DNA of 64,000 bases from Bacillus ndiopicus (GTDB lineage: Bacteria > Bacillota > Bacilli > Bacillales_A > Planococcaceae), in contig NZ_HG964406.1 in the NCBI RefSeq assembly GCF_000612805.1, positions 124,001 to 188,000 on the forward strand. The letters run 5' to 3'. Each line of letters opens with the position of its first letter. Positions within the stretch are counted from its first letter, which is position 1. The notes beneath the pieces are model-generated. The model was given only the letters and a program-made list of their open reading frames with translations. It was not told the DNA's origin and did no database searches. Positions 9,474-17,632 of the stretch are shown one piece after another. A program made the translations under genes and the position numbers.

Positions 9474-9495
9474 TTAAAGGGTATTTACCCTTTAA
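9474..9495. promoter_or_regulatory. Palindrome upstream of the antiporter-argH operon (candidate operator)
   Basis: Perfect 8-bp inverted repeat TTAAAGGG-N6-CCCTTTAA lying 42-63 nt upstream of the antiporter start. It is in the expected leader/promoter position and has no U-tract, so a protein-binding operator is more likely than a terminator. The binding regulator is unknown; the probable regulator encoded at 5211-6512 is one candidate. Confidence 0.5.
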
Positions 9496-9555
9496 TTATC
9501 CATTATTATAATCGGAATATTAGCACTTTACAATCTATTTTTTAGCTGACAAATT

Positions 9556-9603
9556 GAAAACAACCAATCTATCACATATCCCTGTGATAAATTGGTTGTT
9601 TCT
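9556..9603 (-). terminator. Intrinsic terminator of the thiolase gene
   Basis: Long inverted repeat, arms GAAAACAACCAATCTATCACA and its near-perfect complement, separated by TATCCC, directly after the thiolase stop codon on the reverse strand and followed by a T-rich run on that strand. Confidence 0.8.
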
Positions 9604-9616
9604 TAGCTATATTTAA

Positions 9617-10765
9617 TTACAGCCTCTCAATAATGGTTGCATTTGCCATTCCCATGCCTTCGCAAATTGCTAGTAAGCCATAGCGTTGCTGCTCACGCTG
9701 CATACGATATAGCATCGTTGTTAGTAGCTTTGTACCTGTAGCTCCAAGTGGATGCCCAAGTGCTATCGCACCACCATCAACATTTAATTTTTCGATATCC
9801 GCACCTGTATCTCTTGCCCAAGCGAGCGGTACTGGCGCAAATGCTTCATTTACCTCATACGTATCGATATCTGCCAAGGATAAACCTGCTTTTAACAATA
9901 CCTTTTCTGTTGCAGCAATTGGGCCTGTTAACATTAACGTTGGGTCAGAGCCTACAACAGATCGGGCTACAATACGTGCTAAAGGCTTAACACCGAGAGC
10001 TTCTGCTCGTTCACGTGACATCAGTAAAACTGCTGAAGCGCCATCACTCATTTGGCTTGCATTGCCCGCAGTAATCACGCCATCCTCCTGAAAAACATGT
10101 TTTAAGCTACTTAAGCTTTCCATTGTTGTATCCTGCCTTGGCCCTTCATCCGTATCAAAAATAAATGTATCCCCTGCTTCATTTTGTACTTCCACAGCAA
10201 CAATCTCATCTTTAAATTTGCCCTCTGCAATTGCCTTTAGTGCACGCTGATGACTCATATAGGAATATTCATTTAATTGCTTTGCACTAAGGCTCCACTG
10301 CGCAGCAATCCGCTCTGCTGACAAGCCTTGATGTATAATTTCATGCTGCTTTATCAGCTGCTCACTAGGAGCTATACCCATATAATTTGAACCCATCGCC
10401 ATGCGCGTCATACTTTCTACGCCGCCAGCAATGACAATATCCATATCTCCAGCTAAAATAGCTTGTGCTGCAAAATGGACCGCTTGCTGACTGGAGCCGC
10501 ATTGACGATCAATCGTCACACCTGGCACATGAATCGGAAAGTCTGCAATTAATAGTGCAGTACGTGCAATATTTCCCGCCTGCTCTGCGCTTTGCGTAAC
10601 ACAGCCTAAAATAACATCTTCCACATCGCCCTTATCAATACCAGCACGTTTCACAACCTCATCTAAAACAACGGCTGCTAAATCATCCGCGCGCATTTGG
10701 CTAAGCGCACCTTTACGTTTCCCAACCGCCGTTCGTGTTGCTGCTACAATGACTACTTCACGCAT
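9617..10765 (-). CDS. Thiolase (acetyl-CoA C-acyltransferase/acetyltransferase)
   Basis: 382 residues, slightly shorter than the usual 390-400. The nucleophilic Cys lies in TIDRQCGSSQQAVHFAAQ (about residue 90), the conserved His in NVDGGAIALGHPLGATG (about 337-350) and the second catalytic Cys in CEGMGMANA near the C-terminus. It condenses two acyl-CoA units or cleaves 3-ketoacyl-CoA. AAGGGGGA precedes the ATG. The neighbours are not other beta-oxidation genes, so whether it acts in degradation or synthesis cannot be told. It is followed by its own terminator. Confidence 0.93.
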   Translation of the reverse strand: MREVVIVAATRTAVGKRKGALSQMRADDLAAVVLDEVVKRAGIDKGDVEDVILGCVTQSAEQAGNIARTALLIADFPIHVPGVTIDRQCGSSQQAVHFAAQAILAGDMDIVIAGGVESMTRMAMGSNYMGIAPSEQLIKQHEIIHQGLSAERIAAQWSLSAKQLNEYSYMSHQRALKAIAEGKFKDEIVAVEVQNEAGDTFIFDTDEGPRQDTTMESLSSLKHVFQEDGVITAGNASQMSDGASAVLLMSRERAEALGVKPLARIVARSVVGSDPTLMLTGPIAATEKVLLKAGLSLADIDTYEVNEAFAPVPLAWARDTGADIEKLNVDGGAIALGHPLGATGTKLLTTMLYRMQREQQRYGLLAICEGMGMANATIIERL

Positions 10766-10789
10766 TTAAAACATCCCCCTTTGTTTAAT

Positions 10790-11518
10790 TCATGCATGTC
10801 TTGAATAGCTATCTAAAAAACGAAACATTAACGAAGCATTTGTATGCTGTTTAAGTGAATTTATATTTTCCATAATAAATTCCCAGCTTTCTGTATGCAT
10901 AGTGCTGTAATTGTCATTCTGTTCAACTGGCATATATTGCGCCAAAAAATGCTCAATAGGCATTTCTAGCTTTTCTAAAAAATTTTCTATTTTCTCTACT
11001 TTATCCTCTTTGCAAGGGTTCATTTCATTAAACACAACATGCTCTAAATGACGCGAAAAATAATATGCCTGATAATCATATTGTGCAATATGATTTGTAG
11101 AAACCATCGCATAAACATTACGCGATCTAATCGTATTGCGTTCCTCGATTCTGCCCTTTTGTTCCTCAGAATTTACAGTTATACAATCTACATTATATTG
11201 CGTTAAAACAGTCTGCTTAGCATTTACTTTAATATGTTCTGGTGCAATAAAGCAACCATCAGTATCGAGTATATGCAATACCGCTAATATATTGGAAGGC
11301 TTAAATTTTCGCTTCATTAATATTTCTTTTACTCTGTCTCCAATTACCTCTTTTATTGCCTGCTCTTTGTTTTCTCTTTGATAAAAAATATCACCGTGTT
11401 GTGGTTCAAAACGAATTTCTTTATCTTTAAATAACTGCCTTAAACGCTCAATAAGTAGTAGTTCATCAGTGTCGCCTTCTACCAATAAAATAACAACCTT
11501 CTTTTGTGCTTTAGTCAA
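10790..11518 (-). CDS. TOPRIM-domain protein, partner of an AAA ATPase (candidate anti-phage effector)
   Basis: 242 residues. The N-terminus VVILLVEGDTDELLL supplies the TOPRIM glutamate and ILAVLHILDTDGCFI supplies the DxD metal motif (about residues 80-95). These two elements are typical of OLD-family, AbiLii-like and PARIS AriB-type nucleases. The rest is not recognised. The start ATG overlaps the ATPase stop by 8 nt, so the pair is translationally coupled. Two-gene ATPase plus TOPRIM modules are often phage defence systems. Here that role is inferred from architecture only; which named system it belongs to cannot be decided by eye. Confidence 0.65.
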   Translation of the reverse strand: MTKAQKKVVILLVEGDTDELLLIERLRQLFKDKEIRFEPQHGDIFYQRENKEQAIKEVIGDRVKEILMKRKFKPSNILAVLHILDTDGCFIAPEHIKVNAKQTVLTQYNVDCITVNSEEQKGRIEERNTIRSRNVYAMVSTNHIAQYDYQAYYFSRHLEHVVFNEMNPCKEDKVEKIENFLEKLEMPIEHFLAQYMPVEQNDNYSTMHTESWEFIMENINSLKQHTNASLMFRFLDSYSRHA

Positions 11519-12839
11519 TTATTTTACCCGCTTTCCTAAATGACTTCTTAATATCATACATATTCGTCTCATTGTACATTGCCTCATCTTGTCCACCTAA
11601 TTGAATAGCTCTTAAGTAGATATCACGGGCATTGCTTAATTTTTTAACACCCTTCAGCTGTAAATAACGTTGTTCCTCATTTAATGTTGTAAACCAAAGA
11701 TTTTGAATAGGAAGTACCTCTAAAATTCTCAAATTATGTGATGTAAAAAATAATTGTCCCTTGCCATTTTCATTAATAACCTCTAGCATTTCTCCTAATA
11801 AATATTCAAAAATACCAGCATCAAGCTCATCAATCACCACGCAGGCATTCGGGTTATTGTAAACAGCTATCAATGTGCTTAAAATGGAAATAATTTTTAG
11901 TACCCCTTGTGATTCACTACGTAATGGAAGCTCAATATCCCCCTTTACTGATAAAAACTCAAAACGTACGCCATCCTCGCCACTACTCATTTTTTCAACA
12001 TTTATTTCCCGAACTTTTATAAAAAGCCCTGGAATAATTGTTGTTAATACAATATTCGTTTGCTCAACGACTTTTTCAATCGTTGTAAACATTTCCCTGG
12101 GCAAAAGCATTGTATCCCTTAATTCATACGGTATATTGCCTCTTTTTCCTTCCACATGAACACTAAATGGCATAACGAGATTGGCTACTAGTAGACCATA
12201 GTGAATCGTATCGATCACATGAAAATCTTTATTAAAATCATGCTTAAGATTTTTTATAATTTCATTCTCTTCTTCATTACAAAATGATTCGAATACACTC
12301 GTTAACTCCTTTCTAAAAATAAAGGAGGTAGCATTTTCTTCTGCTAAATGATTTGCTACCATTAAATTTACTCTTTGATTTTCGCGAAACGCTTCCATTT
12401 TCTTATTGCGAATCGAAATTTTGTCACCTTGCTTTGAAACCAGTTCCCTGAAACGTTTTCCGCTTTTATTTTCTTTATAGAATAAAGTCTCTTTGACAAC
12501 CTTTAATGTTTCTATCCCCTCTTGCAATTCCACAAAATATTTAACAAAATACTGCCCTAAAAGGTTCGTTATAAGAAATTCAATGTGTAATTCAATGCTT
12601 TTTTCTTTGAAATAAATAAGCTTTAACTCTTTATCCGGTAATTTTTTCGCCTGTAGCAATGCTTTTAAAAGACTAAAGGCTTCAACTACGGCTGTTTTAC
12701 CAGAACCATTTTGCCCATAAAAACCAACTACATCCGCCTTGTTTTGTTGAAGGAAAGTTGAATTGGTTTTAAATGTGCCATACTTCACGTTTTTTAAGCA
12801 TTGAATTGTGACATTACTAATTCTTATAATTGTATCCAA
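11511..12839 (-). CDS. AAA/ABC-type ATPase, partner of a TOPRIM protein (candidate anti-phage sensor)
   Basis: About 442 residues of the AAA_15/AAA_21 (ABC-like, RecF/OLD-type) group. Walker A is GFYGQNGSGKTAVVEAF (about 40-55). A signature-like segment is LPLRSESQGVLKIISIL, with Walker B ACVVIDELDAGIFE and the following switch LFFTSHNLRILE. I chose the TTG at 12839 because GGGAGG lies 6 nt upstream; an in-frame GTG at 12854 overlaps that site. The insertion between Walker A and the signature is long and coiled-coil-like. It is coupled to the TOPRIM gene downstream. In PARIS and AbiL-type systems such ATPases sense phage and control a TOPRIM partner. Confidence 0.75.
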   Translation of the reverse strand: MDTIIRISNVTIQCLKNVKYGTFKTNSTFLQQNKADVVGFYGQNGSGKTAVVEAFSLLKALLQAKKLPDKELKLIYFKEKSIELHIEFLITNLLGQYFVKYFVELQEGIETLKVVKETLFYKENKSGKRFRELVSKQGDKISIRNKKMEAFRENQRVNLMVANHLAEENATSFIFRKELTSVFESFCNEEENEIIKNLKHDFNKDFHVIDTIHYGLLVANLVMPFSVHVEGKRGNIPYELRDTMLLPREMFTTIEKVVEQTNIVLTTIIPGLFIKVREINVEKMSSGEDGVRFEFLSVKGDIELPLRSESQGVLKIISILSTLIAVYNNPNACVVIDELDAGIFEYLLGEMLEVINENGKGQLFFTSHNLRILEVLPIQNLWFTTLNEEQRYLQLKGVKKLSNARDIYLRAIQLGGQDEAMYNETNMYDIKKSFRKAGKIID

Positions 12840-12871
12840 ATTTGTACCTCCCACATTTAATATCTGTTTAG

Positions 12872-13639
12872 CTATGCCTCATTATGCTTTTTTTCAATAG
12901 CAAAATAGACATTGCCAGCATACTCTCCATCTGTAAAACTACGTTCTGCAATCGCCCAGCCATTTTCGGTGCTTTTCACTATGGTAGAAGCGCGCGTACC
13001 ATAGCCATCAAAATGAATAAAAATAGGTGAAAGCTTTTGCTCCAGTTCAAATGGCACACCTGTAGCTGGTAAATCTTGATCGTTTGCCCTTATTGTGTCC
13101 TTTAAAATCATAAATAATGCTTCTTCCTCAGTAGTTGTTTGTATTGTTTTGTTAAAGCTATTTTTCAAGCGCATAACTTTTGGCCATGCTGTATTAAGTG
13201 TCGCATTCGATACACAATGGATGCCAGGTGGAACAATTGTTAACTCATCCATTACCGTATTGTAATGCACTAGATTTTCTTCATCATAGAGCAGAACATT
13301 AAATGCCCCATATAAATGTCGCTCTCTCTGTAACTGCTGTGCAAATTGTAGTGCACTTAGTGAGGTATTAATAAAATCAACTGGCACTTCCCCTCTAGAT
13401 TTTTCCCCAACAAGTGGCAAGCTTGGATTACGGTAATTAGTCACAGCCGCAAAGCGTCCATTATTACTAACAGCAAGCCATGTGCCCATTTTCTCTAAAT
13501 CTCGACCTGCCCAAATATGTGGTGCATCATCCCATTGATGCATTATCTGCGTTGGTCGCTTATAAAATTCGTCTCTATTTGCAGCTACAATTAGAGAATG
13601 CTCCTGATGTACTTTATAACCAATTACAATGATACACAT
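12872..13639 (-). CDS. NRDE family protein (TANGO2-like)
   Basis: 255 residues. It begins MCIIVIGYK with Cys2 positioned as in N-terminal-nucleophile-like proteins of this family and carries the diagnostic AANRDEFYKRPT (about residues 19-30). Further family features are WAGRDLEKMGTWLAV, GRFAAVTNYR and SRGEVPVDFI. Eukaryotic TANGO2 homologues have been linked to heme or lipid handling; the bacterial role is not established. GAGGGATG precedes the ATG. It lies 32 nt upstream of the ATPase gene on the same strand and might be co-transcribed, but no functional link is evident. Confidence 0.88.
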   Translation of the reverse strand: MCIIVIGYKVHQEHSLIVAANRDEFYKRPTQIMHQWDDAPHIWAGRDLEKMGTWLAVSNNGRFAAVTNYRNPSLPLVGEKSRGEVPVDFINTSLSALQFAQQLQRERHLYGAFNVLLYDEENLVHYNTVMDELTIVPPGIHCVSNATLNTAWPKVMRLKNSFNKTIQTTTEEEALFMILKDTIRANDQDLPATGVPFELEQKLSPIFIHFDGYGTRASTIVKSTENGWAIAERSFTDGEYAGNVYFAIEKKHNEA

Positions 13640-13771
13640 ATAAAATCATCCCTCTCTACTACTTGAAAAAAGTATAAGGTACATTTCTAAAAAAGACTAT
13701 GCTTTTAAATTGCTTATCCAGCAATCCATAAATTAAAATGAAGTCAATCAAACGAAGGAGGAATTTACTTT

Positions 13772-14515
13772 ATGATGAACTTAGATGGCAAAGTAGCAGT
13801 TGTAACAGGGGCTTCATCGGGAATTGGTTTAGCTACTGCGAAGGCATTTGTTGCAAAAGGAGTTAAAGTTGTTTTATCAGATATTAACGAAGAAGCAGGT
13901 ATTACACACACAGATGCTTTAAAGGCAGATGGACATGCTGTCGCTTTTTTCAAAGCAAACGTTGCACATGAAGATGAAGTGAGGTCACTTGTTCAATTTG
14001 CAGTAGACACGTTTGGTCAGCTTGATATTATCGTTAACAATGCAGGAATTGGTGCACTTGGCTCTACACATGAATTGTCGTATGAAGATTATCATAAAGT
14101 AATCCAAGTCAACCAAGATAGCGTATTCTATGGAAGTAAATATGCCATTCAGCAATTCTTAAAGCAAGGCGGTGGCGTTATCATAAACATTGCCTCTATT
14201 TTAGGTACAGTAGGCGAAGCAGGTGCATTTGCTTATAATGCTTCTAAAGGGGCAGTCAATATTTTAACCAAATCACTTGCTGCTGAGTATTCCTCAAAAA
14301 ATATTCGCACAAATGCAATTTGCCCTGGATATGTAGAATCAGGTATGGTCAATAAAGAGGCTCTTGGTGATTTTTATGATGGCTTAGTAGCACGTCATCC
14401 AATCGGTCGTCTAGGACAACCAGAGGAAATCGCACATGCTTGTGTCTTTGTTTGCGAGAATGAATTTATGACAGGTGCTACATTGTTAGTAGATGGCGGT
14501 TACACAGCTATATAA
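13772..14515 (+). CDS. Short-chain dehydrogenase/reductase (SDR)
   Basis: 247 residues, classical SDR. The NAD(P)-binding motif TGASSGIG is at about 12-19, NNAG at about 89-92, the catalytic Ser in NIASILG, the YNASK catalytic Tyr/Lys at about 154-158, and the C-terminal GATLLVDGGYTA. An Asp after the second strand (LSDINEE) favours NAD over NADP. It oxidises or reduces an alcohol/ketone substrate that cannot be specified. AAGGAGG lies 10 nt before the first ATG; a second ATG follows at once. It is a single-gene unit with its own terminator. Confidence 0.92.
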   Translation: MMNLDGKVAVVTGASSGIGLATAKAFVAKGVKVVLSDINEEAGITHTDALKADGHAVAFFKANVAHEDEVRSLVQFAVDTFGQLDIIVNNAGIGALGSTHELSYEDYHKVIQVNQDSVFYGSKYAIQQFLKQGGGVIINIASILGTVGEAGAFAYNASKGAVNILTKSLAAEYSSKNIRTNAICPGYVESGMVNKEALGDFYDGLVARHPIGRLGQPEEIAHACVFVCENEFMTGATLLVDGGYTAI

Positions 14516-14524
14516 TTTAGTGAG

Positions 14525-14563
14525 GTTGTCTGAAAAGCTGGCTGACGCCGCTTTTCGGACAAC
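14525..14563 (+). terminator. Intrinsic terminator after the SDR gene
   Basis: Arms GTTGTC-T-GAAAAGC and GCTTTTC-G-GACAAC form a stable stem followed by TTTTG. It lies just after the SDR stop and may also serve the reverse-strand ABC operon that ends at 14600. Confidence 0.85.
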
Positions 14564-14599
14564 TTTTGTTGTATTATCGTTTTTTCACAAATTACATAT

Positions 14600-15271
14600 T
14601 TATAAACAATTAACTTGAATTCCTTTTGTAGACAATAGCTCCTCATAATAGCGATCCCTCCCGATTAACAGGACTCGATCTGTAAATTGCTCAATTTCAT
14701 TCATATCGTGAGAAGTATAAATAATTGTCGTTCCTTGTGTTGAAGCAAGTTGCTGTAAAAAGCGACCTATCTCCTGTTTAGAACGCATATCAATACCAAC
14801 AGTGGGTTCATCTAATAAAAGCAACTCTGGTTGATGAATAAGGCTAATAGCCAAATTTAATTTGCGTTTCATCCCACCAGAAAGACTCGAAACAGGCTCC
14901 TTCCAATGTGTTAGCTGCATTGCCTCACATATTTTTTTACACGCTTCAATCCCCATTCTTTTCCAGCTCAATTGTTCAAAATAGCGCATATTGTCTTCAA
15001 CAGAGAAATGCTCCCAAATCGCTAAATCTTGCGGAACAAAGCCAACCTTTTGCTTTATCATCTGATAATGTTGACGATAGGATAGCTCGTCCCAATAAAT
15101 TTCCCCCGCATCTGGCTGCATCAGCGTTGCTAAAATTTGCAGCAATGTTGATTTTCCAGCACCATTTTCACCAACAAGTCCAACAATCTCACCTTTAGCA
15201 ATAGATAATGATACATTTTTTAATACCATTTTCTTTTTATAGCTTTTATTTATTGCTTGTACCTCAAGCAT
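14600..15271 (-). CDS. ABC transporter ATP-binding subunit (ABC-2 exporter)
   Basis: About 223 residues. Walker A GLVGENGAGKST (about 34-45), Q-loop VGFVPQDLAIW, signature SSLSGGMKRKLNLA, Walker B LLLLDEPTVGID and the switch IIYTSHD are intact. This ATPase powers export with the two ABC-2 permeases encoded directly upstream. I chose ATG 15271 because GGGAGG lies 7 nt upstream. The longer in-frame reading would add an unconserved Cys-rich peptide derived from the permease tail. It overlaps the permease stop by 8 nt and is the last gene of the operon. Confidence 0.92.
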   Translation of the reverse strand: MLEVQAINKSYKKKMVLKNVSLSIAKGEIVGLVGENGAGKSTLLQILATLMQPDAGEIYWDELSYRQHYQMIKQKVGFVPQDLAIWEHFSVEDNMRYFEQLSWKRMGIEACKKICEAMQLTHWKEPVSSLSGGMKRKLNLAISLIHQPELLLLDEPTVGIDMRSKQEIGRFLQQLASTQGTTIIYTSHDMNEIEQFTDRVLLIGRDRYYEELLSTKGIQVNCL

Positions 15272-16370
15272 TTCGTAACCTCCCATACAACAGGAAAAAG
15301 ATGCTGCAAAGCAACATTCCAATAATCGGTATTTCTAGCTTCAATAATGCATAGAGAGGATGTACTGTACTAAGTATTTGATGTACAACGCCGCTATCTC
15401 GAATCGGTACAATGCCACCACTCGTTAATGCAAAAAGCAAAGTGAATAAAATTGATAAAATATAATAGGTTAATGTATTTTTACTTAAACTTGCGACAAT
15501 AAATACATAAGCATTAAGTGTCAATCGGAATAAACACAGCATGGCAATTGTCCAAATTGATAGCTCATAAGCAAATAACATTAACGCTAGTAAATCGATT
15601 ACAAAAAATAAAACGAAATAAATAGCGAATAGCCAAAGCGCGTAATATTTATATGAAATTATGCTTAACGACCAACGCAGTCTTGCAAATGCTTGGCGAT
15701 CCTTCACTAGCCAGTCAAATAAAAAGAAGGTCGATAATACTGTGAAGCTGGCCCAAATAACCCATGCCGAAATAAAAGGCTGCTTTTCCATGCTCTCATG
15801 TTCCATCTCAAAAAAGGAAAAAGGAATTTGAATTAAATCTGCTTCCAGTTGACGTTCCTGCACCTTCGTTTCAATTGCTTGCTCATCAAATAATGCCTTT
15901 GATCCATAGTCTTGCAATAGTTGCTCTATATCGTGCACTGTTTTTGAGCGCAATGCCTGCTCCATAACAACTGAGCTAACAATTTCTCTTACTGCTTCAT
16001 ATGCATAGGAGCGATTAGATGCATAAGCTTCAACTATTTTTTTTCTACCTAATTTAATATTCTCTTCATATTTCCTACGGATTACAAACACACTATCTAG
16101 CTCATGCTGCTCTAAAAGCCTTAGCGCCTCCGATTTTTTCATAGGGCGCACATCTAAATATTCCACTTGCTCTAGACGCTCCATTACTTCTAACGCATAA
16201 GATGAATCATCCTCTAACACCACACCTATAGGTATTTTACTGTCGTCTACAAAAGAAAGTAGCGATTGATAAATAACTACCGTAGCTATAAAAGGAAACA
16301 ACAGCCATAAAACAGTTGATTTCCATTCATATTTTAATTGCAATATACGCAAATAAATAGCCTTTTTCAT
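15264..16370 (-). CDS. ABC-2 type transporter permease (second)
   Basis: 368 residues with the YhgE/ABC-2 layout: one N-terminal membrane helix (about 15-35), a large extracytoplasmic domain (about 36-185), then five or six hydrophobic helices in the last 180 residues. It overlaps the first permease by 4 nt (ATGA) and the ATPase by 8 nt, so stoichiometric expression is likely. The two permeases are related in layout and probably form a heterodimer. Exported substrate unknown. Confidence 0.85.
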   Translation of the reverse strand: MKKAIYLRILQLKYEWKSTVLWLLFPFIATVVIYQSLLSFVDDSKIPIGVVLEDDSSYALEVMERLEQVEYLDVRPMKKSEALRLLEQHELDSVFVIRRKYEENIKLGRKKIVEAYASNRSYAYEAVREIVSSVVMEQALRSKTVHDIEQLLQDYGSKALFDEQAIETKVQERQLEADLIQIPFSFFEMEHESMEKQPFISAWVIWASFTVLSTFFLFDWLVKDRQAFARLRWSLSIISYKYYALWLFAIYFVLFFVIDLLALMLFAYELSIWTIAMLCLFRLTLNAYVFIVASLSKNTLTYYILSILFTLLFALTSGGIVPIRDSGVVHQILSTVHPLYALLKLEIPIIGMLLCSIFFLLYGRLRNA

Positions 16371-17590
16371 CGTAGTCTCCTTTCCAGAAGCAGCGCCAGC
16401 AATCCATAGAGCATCGAACCAACTGCGATAAAAATAAGCAAATTACTATAGCTTGCATAATTGCGATTTTCCAATGCAATATCAATAACCCATGAAAAAG
16501 CTTGATATGGAAATGTATATGTAATGAGCTGCTGCAGTTCATATGGAAAATAAATAGTCGGTAACAATGACCCACTCATGACAATTACAAGTACAGCTAA
16601 AGCAACCTGTAGTACAAGCTTTGTTTTTGCGCTTTTGCAAATAAGCTCTACTAAACCAAGCAAACAAGTGAAACAAATACTATAAAATAACACGAACAAG
16701 AAAAGTCTTGCATAATCAAGTGTATAAAGCGAAAGCTCTAGCCAGTAATTTACTACGCTATATAACATAATTAAAAATAATAACGTGCCTACTATAGCAA
16801 CAATGCCTTTCGCAATAAAGCCTTGTGCAATTGATACCCCAAGCATTCTTAATCGATTTTGAATACTGATTGACTCCTCTTTCATTAAAAGTATATGAAA
16901 GCCTATTAGCCAAATCGTTAGACAAATAAATAAAGCAGCCATTGTGTAATAATAAATAGGCATAGTTGTTGCAATATTATTGACTGTATTTTGAACAAGT
17001 AGATTATTTTTTCCTAGCGTGTAAATGGCATAATCAATAAATACTTCTTCCTGAAGTTGCTTGTATTTTTCCTCGCTCATCGATGTTTCTTTGGCATATT
17101 CGTACACCGTCAAAATGTTTGCCTGTGCTGATTCTATATAGGAGGACATACTATTAAGCAAATTTTTAATAATCGCATTTTCAACTGGTTTATTCGGATC
17201 ACCAACAAGTGGTAAGGCAATTGGCTCTCCTGCATACAAATTATTTGTTAGGCCTTGTGGGAATTGCACGTAGCTTGTAAGCTGCTTATCTTTCATTGCT
17301 TGTCGTGCTTCCTTTTCCGACATCCGCTCTACTTCAATATAATCATTGCCCTTTAATGCCATCACGAGCAACTGCGTCAACACTTTCGTTTCCTCCGTGA
17401 TGTCATTATCAACAACTGCAAGCTTTGATTTTTGCTGTTCATTAGGCATCATAAATTGCAGTACTAGTAACACAATTAAAGCAATCATACATATTGGCAC
17501 GATAAAAAGAAGAAGAAGTGATTGCCACTTCTTCTTTAAATAGCGAAAATTTTGTGTTGTAAAGAAGAATATATTTCTTAGCGTCTTCAT
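16367..17590 (-). CDS. ABC-2 type transporter permease (first)
   Basis: 407 residues. An N-terminal membrane helix (about 22-45) follows a basic cytoplasmic stretch. Next come a roughly 165-residue extracytoplasmic domain (motif KLAVVDNDITEETKVL) and six C-terminal helices. This is the usual ABC2_membrane_3 architecture. The gene is 42 nt downstream of the membrane-anchored acidic-tail protein and overlaps the next permease by 4 nt. The operon reads acidic-tail protein, permease, permease, ATPase. It may export a peptide, lipid or drug; nothing in the sequence selects one. Confidence 0.86.
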   Translation of the reverse strand: MKTLRNIFFFTTQNFRYLKKKWQSLLLLFIVPICMIALIVLLVLQFMMPNEQQKSKLAVVDNDITEETKVLTQLLVMALKGNDYIEVERMSEKEARQAMKDKQLTSYVQFPQGLTNNLYAGEPIALPLVGDPNKPVENAIIKNLLNSMSSYIESAQANILTVYEYAKETSMSEEKYKQLQEEVFIDYAIYTLGKNNLLVQNTVNNIATTMPIYYYTMAALFICLTIWLIGFHILLMKEESISIQNRLRMLGVSIAQGFIAKGIVAIVGTLLFLIMLYSVVNYWLELSLYTLDYARLFLFVLFYSICFTCLLGLVELICKSAKTKLVLQVALAVLVIVMSGSLLPTIYFPYELQQLITYTFPYQAFSWVIDIALENRNYASYSNLLIFIAVGSMLYGLLALLLERRLR

Positions 17591-17632
17591 GTAATATACC
17601 CCTTACTCACATAATACAATTAATATCTCTCT

